DNA of 64,000 nt, from NCBI GenBank assembly GCA_029298735.1, contig JANSLP010000026.1:62001-126000 (forward strand). The letters run 5' to 3'. The DNA comes from Ophiostoma sp. CBS 140.51 (taxonomy: Eukaryota; Ascomycota; Sordariomycetes; Ophiostomatales; Ophiostomataceae). Under the pieces are notes generated by a model. That model was not told the DNA's origin. It made no database searches and saw only the letters and a list, made by a program, of their open reading frames with translations. The stretch's first letter is position 1. Every line of letters begins with the position of its first letter. The translations under genes and the position numbers were made by a program. Positions 1 to 10,650 of the stretch are shown piece after piece.

Positions 1-1069
1 CGGGTGTCAGACCGGCCGAGTGCATCGACTTGCGTGATGTGTAGGGCGACTGCGACCGCTTGTTGGCAGTGGACATAGTTCTCCGCATATCGGACTCATT
101 GAGCGAGATTATGTTTTGGTGCTGGGAGTGGCTGTATGGGCGGTGGAACATGGGGTATGGCCGTGCTGCCGGCTTCTCTGTGGTGCCAGCAGACTGGGCA
201 CCCAAGGTCAGAGGCAACATCGTCATGCGCTTGGTGCGTGATGCAGACGGTGGCGTGCTCTTCTGCGTGTGGTTACGAGAAGAGCGCTCCTGTGCACTGA
301 TCCGTTCGTGCTCCTTCATCATCTGGAAAGCACGAGCTTGGGCTGCTGCCTGAGATGCCTTCTTCTGTGCCCGGGCCGCGTCCTGGGCATCCCCGAGTGC
401 CTGCAGCTCAGCAGCAGCTCGAGACTCGGCGTCAATAACCACTGTGCCATAGCTGCTATGCCGGCTGGTGTTTCCATTGAGCATAAAGTTGTTGCGGCCG
501 GAATATATGGATGTTGCGGTTGTCTTGGCGGGTGCGATAGGGATGGCACTGGTAATGGCTGTGGCTACTGCCGGCTTTGCGGGCTCGCCTCGTGATGAGC
601 CGGGTCTTATCGCAGAGCCTGTAGCCGTGGTCGGAGTAGCTGTGGCGGCACGTGTTGAGCTCGATGACCGCGTGGTGTTGGGAACACGGCTGGTGCTGGC
701 TGACCGGAAGAATGACCGAGCTCTGCTCTCACGACGCACCTGCTTCTCCTCCTTGGCGGGAGCGGGCTTGGTTACTGCCGCCAATGCAGGCCTGCTGCTG
801 CCGTCACGGCTGGGAGGTGGCTGTGAAGCGTCGTATTTTGTAGCAAGGAACGTCTCGTCGCCGGGCAGCTTGACAGTCTGCACACCGCCAACATCCGGTG
901 CGGGGCTTGTGTTGCTGTTGCTGTTCATATCTGTGTCGGACAGCTTCGTCACCTTTTGCAGCTTGCGCCGGAGCTTTGGGAAGTTGTCGGGCATTGAGTC
1001 GGTCTTGGGCTCCTGCTTGCTGAAGCCGAAGAAGAGCGAGATGCTCTTGCGGCGCTCTGTTGTTGCCAT
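1..1069 (-). CDS. hypothetical low-complexity protein, N-terminal 356 residues (3' end beyond window)
   Basis: An uninterrupted reading frame runs on the minus strand from an ATG at 1069 to the window edge, so the C-terminus is missing. The start lies in a good fungal context (CACAATGG) and is preceded by untranslated-looking sequence. The protein begins MATTERRKSISLFFGF, then is rich in Ser, Thr, Ala, Pro and Arg over residues 20-200, which suggests disorder. Residues about 213-262 are Ala/Gln/Glu-rich with heptad-like spacing and may form a coiled coil. The following part is again basic and Ser-rich. No transmembrane segment or enzyme motif is visible. I do not recognise the family; a cytoskeletal, cell-polarity or signalling scaffold role is possible but unsupported. 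The open frame, its length and its G/C-ending codons argue that it is real coding sequence. Confidence 0.7.
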   Translation of the reverse strand, partial: MATTERRKSISLFFGFSKQEPKTDSMPDNFPKLRRKLQKVTKLSDTDMNSNSNTSPAPDVGGVQTVKLPGDETFLATKYDASQPPPSRDGSSRPALAAVTKPAPAKEEKQVRRESRARSFFRSASTSRVPNTTRSSSSTRAATATPTTATGSAIRPGSSRGEPAKPAVATAITSAIPIAPAKTTATSIYSGRNNFMLNGNTSRHSSYGTVVIDAESRAAAELQALGDAQDAARAQKKASQAAAQARAFQMMKEHERISAQERSSRNHTQKSTPPSASRTKRMTMLPLTLGAQSAGTTEKPAARPYPMFHRPYSHSQHQNIISLNESDMRRTMSTANKRSQSPYTSRKSMHSAGLTP

Positions 1070-4000
1070 TGTGAGATGTTGTGAGATATGTGGTGTATGA
1101 GTCGAGGCTGGATGTGAGTATGAGAGATCACAGCTCTTTTGATTTTGGAGTTTTCACTTTTCCTCGGCACACAGGAACAGTTTCCGAGAAAAGAGATCTG
1201 TGGGCATGAGATGCAAGTAAGACGGTCGAGGGTTGCCTGAAGTCTTGGCCCAAGCTGTGTGAGTGAAGGTGTGTAGAGAGGAAGAAGAGAATTGTTTGAC
1301 TGTAGGAATTGAGAAGGGAAAATAAACGAGAGAACTGAAAAATATGAATATGAATAAGGTGAACGAACTCGTAGGGGAATAAAAAAAAAGTAATACGAGA
1401 TCGGAAGGGCGAGGGTGGGAGGAATTATATCAAGCAGATGGCCATTGGGGCTCTTGGAAAGCTGCAGTCAGATACGGGCTGCAGGATTTCTTATTTTCTT
1501 TTTTTCTGCTTCCTTTCCCATTGGAGCGCACTTGGGCCGGGTCCCCCCAGGTATGATTTTATCGAGATCCGATGCGTGAGCGACCTGTGTTGGTCGCCAG
1601 CCTGGTTTCTTTGTTTGCTTGGCGCGGCCTGGTGCGTCTTGCTTCGGTCGATAGCGCCGTTTTGCAGTTTCCCGTCTCGTTTTTTGCGGCTTTCTTTCCT
1701 TTTGTTCTTTGATTTTGGGAATTTGGTTATTGGATTTTATCGATTTTTGGTCTTTCTTCTTTTTTGTCCCAGTGTTCACAACATTTTGTTTTCCGTCTTT
1801 TCGTCTTTGGGCTGCTGATCGGCTGGCCTTGTCTCAGTTCACTGAGCGCCATCTTCTGGCGAGTGTTGGTGTCTTTCAGTTTCGACGACGAAAAAAGGGC
1901 CCATTCGAGCTGGACTTTCCTTTGACGCACGATTACCTCATAGCCGTGAAAGACAAGCTGGGAGGATAAGAGGATGGCAGACAAAAACCCACGCTAAGAC
2001 GCTAACATGTCGCTTGAGACTGGCGACAGAAACAAACATACAGAGCGTCTGCGTTGAGCCTGCACAGAGGATGGGCTGGAGACCCATTTCCTGTTCACTG
2101 GGATCTCGTATTCGCTCGAGCGTGCATACTGCTAGCAGCCAATCCGCGTTGCGAGCTGCAGGGTAGCTGTTGAATGCAGGCCTGCAGAGCTGTGAAAAAG
2201 AGCCAAAAAGACCGTGAAAAGCTGCAGTGCTGCAGAAGAAGAATGGGCATACGAGGTAGGGTGGGTTCAGTTGGTTGGGTCCGTGGTGTGGTGTCGAGGG
2301 TGTGTCGAGTGTTCCGAGAGTTGCGTGGTGGGTGGGTGCAAGTGGTGTCGTCAAAGTTTGTGGATGAGATCAGAAAAGGTCCAGAAAAAGGAGCCAAAAA
2401 GACGTCAAGGACAGGGGTATGATAAGAGTGACGATGTACACCTTTAGGAAAGAACTCTTGATTTCTGTTCGTTCGTTCTTTCCTGCGAGATCCCTGAGGT
2501 TTGTGAAACTAGACCACAAGGGAAGGCACGACCACGAGGCCAGGAGGCCACGAGGTAAAGAGGGAAGGCGCGAAGCAAAAGAACAAGGAAACTATTCGAA
2601 TCATTACCGAGCCATGATACCTCGAAAATAAAGCTAGGCAGGCACAAAGCAGGCTCGCAAAAATCTACGAGACCACACACAAACAACAGGGAAGGAACAA
2701 TCCTGGAGAACCATGATGCAATTGCACCCAACCGGTCGTGCAAGACGACGCTTGTGATGGGTGGGTGGCCAGGGGCCAGACCCATAATTTTTTTTGACTT
2801 TTGCGCTGGACACAGCCGGGTGGTTCGCAAACTAGCGCCAGCCAGCAGAAAGACACAGGCGGCCAGGCGGGGTACATGGGCCGGCCACGTATTACACAGC
2901 GTCACGCAAGTACCCCTTTGCCGGCTGTGGGCATTTGTTTTCTTTTTCTCTTCATTGCCGTCCACAACTTATGCAAATGCGCGATACAGCGTTGATCGAG
3001 TTTAGTATCTTCATGTACCCCTGGACGCATCGCACATTTCTGTAATACCGGTAGCTAAGACACAAAAAGGGGAAGAAATGCAAATTAAGGGGATGGGAAT
3101 TGGAGTGGAAAGACGAAAATCAAAAGTGAAGAAATGGAATCGCAAGAATATCATGGGCGACAGAGTTGAAAACGAGAAAAAAACGAGGGGCACGCTGGGC
3201 AGGCCACAAATGGTTCGTGCATGCGGAACCCACGTCATTGGGATTGGAGGGGACAGCGTTGGGCGGTGCATCCCTCGAAAATGCACGTCCCAGCCCTTCT
3301 TTCTGAAAGTTCAGGTTGGTGTGCTGTTGCCTGCATGCAGGTTTTTCCAGCCACGTCCACCCTGAAGAACATCACAAGATGATAAAGAAAGATTGAGAAG
3401 TTTCCGAACCAATGCAAGGTGAAGGAGAATATTTATTTAAATTTGAAAAGAAGAGAAAATTGCTGTATGGGGGAAGATGAGAACGATGTGCTACAGATGA
3501 CAGTCAATTGGAATGCAGGAAGACGGGTGAGCCGAAAGACATTGGAGAGACAGTGAAAAGGACTACAAAAAACACTTGGAAAGAACGGCATATTTGCCTT
3601 CGTTCCCGCGGACCATCGACAACGGCCTGTTGTTAGAAGGAGACGGACAGCACTCTCACAAGCTGTTGACAGGCCTGTGATACGAAATACTCTGGAGCAT
3701 GTCCACTGTGGCTGGTAAGTGGAGGGCCATCGACTTCGTGAAAATGGGGTAGAATGGGGCATAATGCTCCATAGAGATGTCATCGTCAAAGACGAGGCGT
3801 TTAAATCGACAGCACGCCACTTCAGTGCCATTCTTTATGTGCTGGTGCAAGGTATCTTTCAACATCACAGATGATGCTGCCAAAAATACACGCACACTTC
3901 ATACTTGCCGAGAACGAGAGGAACCACTACCGAGAGAGTGGGCCTTTTGTTTCTGAAATAACGCCTGTTCCAGAGGGCACTTCCGCGCACTTCCGGGTCA

Positions 4001-4416
4001 TGGCAAGCATGGGCGACTACATTTTGCGTCAACGATGAGTTGTGTCGACTGCACTGTACTTTTAACCTTTGTGGCTGGGGCACAGACCAACCTCTCTTTT
4101 GGAGGGAGACAGCAAAGTGTGTGTATGGAAGCTGGAGCTGGAGAAGCTGCAGAAACGAAGGATGGGAGGAGGGGCAGACAACTCCACTCGAGAAGCACTT
4201 ATACGAGGTTTTTGGTTTCTTTTTCCAACGTCGTGCTGTATCTCCTTCCCTCACCGCCGAGTGTTTTTTATTTTCTGCAGCCAGTCAGACCAGTGCGATC
4301 GTGTAAGCGGTTATAGCTGTGTTGTCGAGCAACAAAAAAGAACGGGCTGGAATTATACTGGGCTGGACCGATTTCGTTGTGGCGATATTGATCTCTCCTG
4401 ACAGGGAGAGTTAAGA

Positions 4417-4421
<5 letters not shown>

Positions 4422-4447
<26 letters not shown>
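4422..4447 (+). repeat. poly(A) tract, 26 nt
   Basis: An uninterrupted run of A follows GAAAATT. No flanking target-site duplication or retroelement ORF is visible, so a simple homopolymer is the safest reading. Confidence 0.9.
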
Positions 4448-6451
4448 GACGGTTCGACGGCTTCGACGGGTGACGGACGACGGGCTCCTTCCCGCGTCCC
4501 GCCATCGCTCTAAAACATGCACCCACTCGAAGAATACGAGAAAAAGAACAAAAGAGCTATGGAGCTGTCAATGCTCTGTTTTTGCCACTGCACATCCAGC
4601 ACAGCACATCAACAGCTTCGGTTGTTCTAGATTCGATCGTGAGAGCGACCGAAAAAATAATCCCCTCGGAGTGCCGTCGAAGGTTGCTTCCTCGGCCTCA
4701 TGCTGTCTCGGGATACGGAGTGTTTTGCTGTTCTGTCTTGCCCTTTTGTTCCGATATCCTCCCGAGCCTTGTCTCAAATGCTCCCGCACACCTCTTCAGA
4801 GCCTTGCAACATTTCAACCCGACCCTTTTAACCTATGACAATGACCTGAGTCCGGATGCTGTGCACATCTCTTTGACCCTGGGCCTGTGTATGTTCAACC
4901 CTGTGAGATTGTGTGACAGGTGAAGCTGATCTTGGGTCTTCGTCTTGGGAGATCGACAGCACCTTTTTAAGGCCCTGCAGCTGCAGGTTGAGGGCTGGCC
5001 AGCCGGCGAGAATATGTTCTGTGCTGTGTATATCGAACCACCAGATCGCTAACAAACCTCGCTACTGCTCGTCGATTTAGCCTCTCAGCCCCAGCCTCGT
5101 ATTGTGAACTGGTTCTTGCCCATATCTGGTAAGAGAGGTGCTGCTTTCTTCCTGTCGTCGTCGACTGCAAGAATATCCCGCCATGTCTTGGACGTTGTCT
5201 TGCACGCTTCTGCTTGGCGCAGATCGAAAAGACCCCCAAGAGGCCGCGGCCAAAGTCGAGGCCAAGGTTGAACGGCTATGTCGTGCATTGAGCATTGTTG
5301 GTTGTGGATGAGGGCCATATATGCAGCCTCGTATTTCTTCTGTTTTTCTACCTGCAACAACTGGTGGCCACTTTTTACAAAATCCTTTCTTCTCCCTTGC
5401 ATGAAAAAAAAACATCGAGAGAGATCACGCCCAGAAGACGAGAAGATCCTTTAACCGAAACATCACAGACGTACGTTGTACAGACAGCAAGACGAGCAAG
5501 ATGCACAGCATTCTTGCAGTATTCTCGCATCGTCGCATCCCTCCGCACAGCAACTGAGAGTCTGTCTTGTCTGCATGTCTCTGCTGTCCCACGCTGCACG
5601 CAAACACCTGCAAGACGCCGAGCTTGTGATTCGATTCGTTGCTAGGTATTCACCCAATGCTGCGGCCAAAGTGGCTAGACCCTACAGACTGTGCCATGGG
5701 AACATCTCGACTGCATCGAACAAACTCGTCCAACCTTTTTGTGGCGAGTGGGGCGAGAGCACAAGAAGAAGGCCGCTGTCTTGACAACCTCCTACACAGC
5801 AGACGACCAGCATCCACAGCAGCGCCACAGAGTCGAAGGAGCGCCGTATACTACTTACATGCATTGTATGTACGAGAAGAAAACACGCTCGAAGGATAGG
5901 AAAAGAAGGTCCCGAGTCCAGCAACGTGGGCAGCCGTGTGTGGCTCGTTCTGGATCACGTTTGAGAACTCCGCATGCAAGCAATATAAAAGATGTCTTGA
6001 GGCCGGGTGCAGAGTAACACTCGACATTTCGTAGGTTCTTCTCCCGCCACTCTACTCCAGGGTCTTCAAATCTTCGGAACGTTCTTTCATTTGTCCAGGG
6101 CTGCATGTGAGGCAAGTCGACGGGACAGGAAAGAGGCGGCTCAAACCTCTCAGCCCTTTTCGTCACCAAAATCATCAAAAACGGATTACCAAAAATTACA
6201 CGCAGCCGGGACGGCCGTCCAACCAAAAGATATTCCACCTCCGATCGAGGAGCCCAAGCCCGGGGCAAGATGGCCACGAGAAGGGCGAGAAGGAAATACT
6301 TAAGGGCAGACAGGGCAAAGAAAACTCTGGGGGATAAGAGTGGAAGAAGACGAGGCGACGGACAATGGATGCCCCATAAAATAGTTTCTCCATCAATCAG
6401 AGCTCGTCATTCGGGGCAATTGGAGCTATTGTGTGAGGAAGGCGCCTCCCC

Positions 6452-6480
6452 CCGCCAAATCCCCCCCCCAAACCCCCCAA
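6452..6480 (+). promoter_or_regulatory. cluster of three CCNCCAA motifs (GARE-like) upstream of L-galactonate dehydratase
   Basis: Matches to CCNCCAA occur at 6452-6458, 6465-6471 and 6474-6480, about 560-590 bp before the ATG at 7039. CCNCCAA is the galacturonate-responsive element bound by the Zn2Cys6 activator GaaR in Aspergillus and Botrytis, and the downstream gene belongs to that pathway. The tract is C-rich, so the second and third matches may be by-products of poly(C). Whether this organism has GaaR is unknown. Confidence 0.35.
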
Positions 6481-7038
6481 GGCTTGTTCGGCTGGCGCGC
6501 CGATGCTGTCGTCTGCCCCTCACTAATGCTGCCAAATGACGGCCCAAAAGAGCAGTCGGCCGGTGTTAGTCGCGTCGCGGGGCCAGGAAGGTGCGACTCA
6601 GGAGCACGCACAGGGGAGGGAAATAGAAGGAAAGAAGGAAGAGGAGGAAAAGAAGCCGACGACGACACCCCAGACAGACGATCAGGGGCGCATTGAAGAC
6701 GGAGCTTCGACGACGGAGAAAATAAAAGAAAAGAAAAGTTTCTGCGAGTCATCTGGCCTCTCTCGGGAGTACATAACTAGACGGACGCGCATACCACGAT
6801 CCGACAGTAAACGACTTGCTCTTCTGTTGACCCCATATTTTTGCGTCTTTTGCGAGTGTGCTGCCTCGCTCCTTCCTCTTTTCACTCTCTCCTTACTCCT
6901 CCCTAAGTGAGAACGACAGGCGTCACTTGTATTTCACACTCTCTCCAACCCTTCGACCTCCTCTTCCTCCTCTCAACAACAACCTCCTCAACACCCACTC
7001 AACCTCACAACAACCCACACACACCACACGCATCCACA

Positions 7039-8394
7039 ATGGCCGAAATCACAATCACCGGCTGGTCCACGCGCGATGTGCGGTTCCCGACGTCCCTCGA
7101 CAAGACCGGGTCCGACGCCATGAACGCCGCCGGCGACTACTCGTCCGCCTACTGCATTCTTGAGACGGACAATGCCGAGTTCACGGGCCACGGCATGACC
7201 TTTACTATTGGCCGCGGCAACGATATTGTCTGCGCCGCCATCAACCACGTGGCCGACCGTGTCAAGGGCCGCACACTGTCGTCGCTGGTGGCCGACTGGG
7301 GCGCGACCTGGCGGCACTTGGTCAATGACAGCCAGCTGCGCTGGATCGGTCCTGAGAAGGGTGTGATCCACCTGGCGCTGGGTGCTGTCGTCAACGCCAT
7401 CTGGGACCTGTGGGCCAAGGTACTGGGCAAGCCGGTGTGGCGGATTGTGGCCGAGATGTCGCCCGAGGAGTTTGTGCGGTGCATTGACTTCCGGTACATT
7501 ACGGACGCCCTGACGCCCGCCGAGGCCCTGGAGATTCTGAAGACGGCCGAGGTCGGCAAGGCCGAGCGGATGCGCGATGCGGAGCAGAACCGTGCGGTCC
7601 CCGCGTACACGACGTCGGCGGGCTGGCTGGGCTATGGCGAGGACAAGATGGAGGCTCTTTTGAGAGAAACGCTGAGCAAGGGCTACAAGCACTTTAAGCT
7701 CAAGGTCGGCGGCGATCTCGACCGCGACCGGCTGCGCCTCGGCATTGCGCGCAAGGTCATTGGTTACGATGCGGGCAACGTCCTCATGGTGGACGCCAAC
7801 CAGGTGTGGTCGGTGCCCGAGGCCGTGGAGTACATGACGGCCCTCAAGGAGTACAAGCCCTGGTTTATTGAGGAGCCCACGTCGCCCGACGACGTGCTGG
7901 GCCACAAGGCCGTGCGCGATGCTTTGAAACCCTACGGTATTGGCGTCGCCACCGGCGAAATGTGCCAGAACCGTGTCGTGTTCAAGCAGCTGCTGGCCGC
8001 GGGCGCCATTGACGTGTGCCAGATTGACGCGTGCCGCTTGGGCGGTGTCAATGAGGTGCTGGCCGTGCTGCTGCTGGCCAAGAAGTTCAACGTGCCCATT
8101 GTGCCGCACTCGGGCGGCGTCGGTCTGCCCGAGTACACGCAGCACTTGAGCACGATTGACTATGTGGCCGTGAGCGGCAAGCTGTCGGTGCTCGAGTACG
8201 TGGACCACCTGCACGAGCACTTCAAAAACCCGGCTGTCATCAAGGACGGGTACTACACGACGCCGACCGAGCCGGGCTACAGCGTGGAGATGAAGGCGGC
8301 GAGCATGGACGAGTACGAGTTCCCCGGCAAGGCCGGTGTGAGCTGGTGGCAGTCGGAGGAGGCGAAGCCGATTCTTGAGGGTATCAAGATTTAG
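7039..8394 (+). CDS. lgd1: L-galactonate dehydratase (D-galacturonate catabolism, enolase superfamily)
   Basis: This 451-residue single-exon protein belongs to the mandelate racemase/muconate-lactonizing branch of the enolase superfamily. Its length and sequence closely resemble fungal Lgd1/GaaB, which dehydrates L-galactonate to L-threo-3-deoxy-hexulosonate, the second step of fungal D-galacturonate breakdown; the enzyme is cytosolic. The N-terminal capping domain covers about residues 1-140 and the barrel about 185-420. Visible active-site elements are the KxK pair K220/K222, metal ligands near D252 (VDANQ), E278/E279 (EEPTSPDD) and E307 (TGEMCQ), and the general base H357 (PHSGG). The ATG at 7039 follows a CA-rich leader and gives the family N-terminus; the in-frame open sequence upstream has no ATG. 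No galacturonate reductase or aldolase partner lies in the window. L-fuconate dehydratase/ENOSF1 is the alternative name for the wider family. Confidence 0.95.
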   Translation: MAEITITGWSTRDVRFPTSLDKTGSDAMNAAGDYSSAYCILETDNAEFTGHGMTFTIGRGNDIVCAAINHVADRVKGRTLSSLVADWGATWRHLVNDSQLRWIGPEKGVIHLALGAVVNAIWDLWAKVLGKPVWRIVAEMSPEEFVRCIDFRYITDALTPAEALEILKTAEVGKAERMRDAEQNRAVPAYTTSAGWLGYGEDKMEALLRETLSKGYKHFKLKVGGDLDRDRLRLGIARKVIGYDAGNVLMVDANQVWSVPEAVEYMTALKEYKPWFIEEPTSPDDVLGHKAVRDALKPYGIGVATGEMCQNRVVFKQLLAAGAIDVCQIDACRLGGVNEVLAVLLLAKKFNVPIVPHSGGVGLPEYTQHLSTIDYVAVSGKLSVLEYVDHLHEHFKNPAVIKDGYYTTPTEPGYSVEMKAASMDEYEFPGKAGVSWWQSEEAKPILEGIKI

Positions 8395-8787
8395 GCGACT
8401 CTCAAAGGAGAGTATAGTGTGTTCGAAAACACACGAGGGGTCAAGCAGCATGGTTTGCTTGTCCGCAGGGCAACGATGGCATCCTGTATAGTAGTAGTGC
8501 CCTGGAGAAGAAGAGGAACGAAAGAGGTGGAGGTTGAAAAAGACGACGAAGAAAGACACGACTGATGACATGGCATGGAACGGACTTTTTATTTGGGAAT
8601 AATGGGCAACATCTACGGCAAAACTATCCTCACGAGGCGGCATTATGAGCGGATTTGATTTATGCGTTGATTTATATCTGCGTTGCATTTTATTTTGATT
8701 TAGTTGTATTATACATAGAGACAGAGAATACTAAACACTCGTGTCCACCTTCTTCCTTCCATGATTATTACTTCGTAACACCGCTGC
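8395..8787. other. convergent 3' intergenic region
   Basis: This 393-bp spacer separates the stop codons of two convergent genes, so it presumably carries both 3' UTRs and poly(A) sites. AT-rich stretches around 8640-8720 fit a termination region. No other feature is seen. Confidence 0.6.
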
Positions 8788-9945
8788 CTAAACCTCCACC
8801 AAAAACAGCAGGCCAATACCCATAATGGGCTTCGCCTGCCCATTGACCGTCTCCAGACCAGGGTGGGCCGTCAAATTGTAGTGTGCCGTCACCGACCACT
8901 CGTCACTGCTCGTCGTCGCGCCCACACCGGAGCACATATGAATGGCCGAAATGTGTGTAAGGGGTACAGGGCCCATGCTCATGCCCGGCATGCCCGGCAT
9001 ATCCGGACCGGGCACTTGGCTAATGTACTCGGGCGACCCGCCGTACGTGGCCACACCCTCGCAGATGGTCTTTCCGTTCTTGGCCGTATCGAGCTGAATG
9101 GCGCCGTCGTGCAAGTGGCTCGCCGAGACGAGCACTTCGTAGTTTCTGACGGTCCCGTTGGGACCCCCATCGGGCTTCCAGGCAACGGGCATCGAGTACG
9201 AAAAGACTTCGACGCCAGCGGGAACAGCCACTTCCGAGCCGTTGGTGTACGATCCACAGAGGCCATCAATGTCGAGCCAGACGGGGGTGGCAGGGGACCA
9301 GCGTTCGACAGAAGTAGTATTAGTTGTCGCGCTGGCTGCTGCCTTCGGCGCCTGAACGTAGTCCCACTGCGCCGTCACGTAGACCTCCCGCGGCGCCCCG
9401 ACCTGCATGTTCATAATCTCGGCGACCAACAAAATGACTTCGTCCTCGGCAATGTAGTACCCAGCCCGGCGCGTACCGTTGAGCGTCAGGTCCACATAGC
9501 CGCGCTCGTTTCCCGCGCCAAACATGCGCTGGAAATTGCCGCCATTGGCCGCCGAGCAGGTGGCGTCGGTGCGGTTGATGTTGATCAAGACACCGTGGTG
9601 CAAATAAATGCCGGTGTCAATGTTGGCCGTGGCCCCGGCACTCCCATTAGGCCCGTCGCCGTAGCGCACGCCAAACGAGAAGCCCGTAATATAACAGTCT
9701 CGACAAGGCAGGTCGGCCAACTGTTGGAAAGTGCCCATGCCGTTGTTGTCGCTGGTGTCGTTGGCGACCATGGCGGGCACGGCAAAGGGCCCGCTGGCGG
9801 TGATGGCGCGCTGGATGCCGAGCTGGGCGAGGGCGGGAGGGACAGTCAGCTGCTGAATAGGGGTCTTGTCGGTAGTGGAGAGAGTGTTGGTCAGACCGGC
9901 CGGGCCAGTCGCGGCCAAAGCCGCCAAGATAGAACGAGCGTGCAT
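8788..9945 (-). CDS. secreted SURNod19 (stress up-regulated Nod19)-like protein
   Basis: This 385-residue single-exon protein starts at the ATG at 9945. The N-terminus has a short hydrophobic stretch (SILAALAA, residues 5-12) that resembles a weak signal peptide. Hallmarks of the SURNod19 family are present in order: TGFSFGVRYGDG (87-98), YLHHGVL (114-120), GAGNERG (143-149), AGYYIAEDEVILLVAEIMNM (161-180) and HLHDGAIQLD (277-286). Six cysteines (81, 84, 130, 230, 295, 338) and several N-glycosylation sequons (for example N62, N124, N358) fit an exported protein. A Met/Pro-rich turn (MPGMPGMSMG, 316-325) is followed by H331 and H336. The family is named from a plant transcript and its biochemical role is unknown. 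The neighbouring convergent sugar-acid gene does not explain it. Confidence 0.75.
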   Translation of the reverse strand: MHARSILAALAATGPAGLTNTLSTTDKTPIQQLTVPPALAQLGIQRAITASGPFAVPAMVANDTSDNNGMGTFQQLADLPCRDCYITGFSFGVRYGDGPNGSAGATANIDTGIYLHHGVLININRTDATCSAANGGNFQRMFGAGNERGYVDLTLNGTRRAGYYIAEDEVILLVAEIMNMQVGAPREVYVTAQWDYVQAPKAAASATTNTTSVERWSPATPVWLDIDGLCGSYTNGSEVAVPAGVEVFSYSMPVAWKPDGGPNGTVRNYEVLVSASHLHDGAIQLDTAKNGKTICEGVATYGGSPEYISQVPGPDMPGMPGMSMGPVPLTHISAIHMCSGVGATTSSDEWSVTAHYNLTAHPGLETVNGQAKPIMGIGLLFLVEV

Positions 9946-10650
9946 GGTGGGTGTGAAGGTGGAGGTTGACGGTGAGGGGGGTAAGTGAGGTCAATTCGAC
10001 AATGTTGGCGATGGACACGCCGTCCTTATAATAAACAGATCAACGGGATTGAAGCAAGTCAGTCAATATAAAAAGTAAGACGGCGCTTCGCAGACAAGCC
10101 GATTCCCGTGTCCGAACACGTGTGTCCAGTTTTCAGTTTTCTGTTCCTGGAGATTCGTCAAAGCCAAGACTGTTCAATCCTTTGTCGGCTCGCTTTCGGT
10201 GCAATTAAGCAGTGTCCTGCAGACAGAGAGGTGCAGACTGGGTTGTAAACGATAGTAAACGACAACACAGCCTGACACGGACCCGAAGAGACTTTGGTGG
10301 TTCGACTCCAATGCCTCCATCTGCCCAATATAAAAGAGGACATTGCACCCAACACTGCCTCGACCATGTCTGCAACGGGCGACTTCGTGCGAGGCCATAG
10401 TTCCAGGCAGCACAATAAAGTGTCTGCAGTGGAGGAGAGGAGAAGAAGACGTAATAGAAGACGGGACGAAGGCAGAAGAAGAAAATCAATAAAGGAAAGG
10501 CGGAGATGGTTCTTTAGCCGGATAGTAGCATGCCTCCATTTTGCGTCCTGTCTTTTGCCTTTCCCCTAGTCCACGGCAGACGGGCCGTTGACTGTCCGCC
10601 CGGGCAGATATTAATCATCAACAGTCATGTCCCAACAAAAGAATCGAGTG
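9946..10650. other. intergenic region / promoter of the SURNod19-like gene
   Basis: This lies between two minus-strand genes and must contain the promoter of the SURNod19-like gene and the 3' end of the deaminase gene. No gene-like frame is present. Confidence 0.6.
10025..10034 (-). promoter_or_regulatory. possible TATA element for the SURNod19-like gene
   Basis: On the minus strand the sequence reads TTATTATAAGG, about 80-90 nt upstream of the ATG at 9945. That spacing suits a fungal TATA box, but the motif is short and untested. Confidence 0.3.

Larger units (their letters stand above)
1070..7038. other. 5.9 kb intergenic tract, no gene recognised
   Basis: This lies between the divergent hypothetical gene (-) and the L-galactonate dehydratase gene (+). 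The open frames here are short, overlap on both strands and show no recognisable domain. It contains a 26-nt poly(A) run at 4422-4447 and a C-rich segment at 6447-6480 with three CCNCCAA motifs. The last ~130 nt before 7039 are CA/CT-rich, as in many fungal mRNA leaders. Confidence 0.6.

Noticed and set aside
4422..4447. Poly(A) runs here and at 50394-50416 considered as retroelement tails
   Set aside because: No target-site duplications, no shared upstream sequence between the two sites and no reverse-transcriptase fragment nearby.
6988..8688. 566-codon minus-strand ORF opposite the L-galactonate dehydratase gene
   Set aside because: It is the antisense shadow of a G/C-ending coding sequence; its product is His/Val/Leu/Arg-rich without domains, while the plus frame matches a known enzyme over its whole length.
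10290..10320. GGTTCGACTCC, similar to a tRNA B box
   Set aside because: The flanks cannot form a 5-bp T-stem, and no A box or acceptor stem lies at the right distance.
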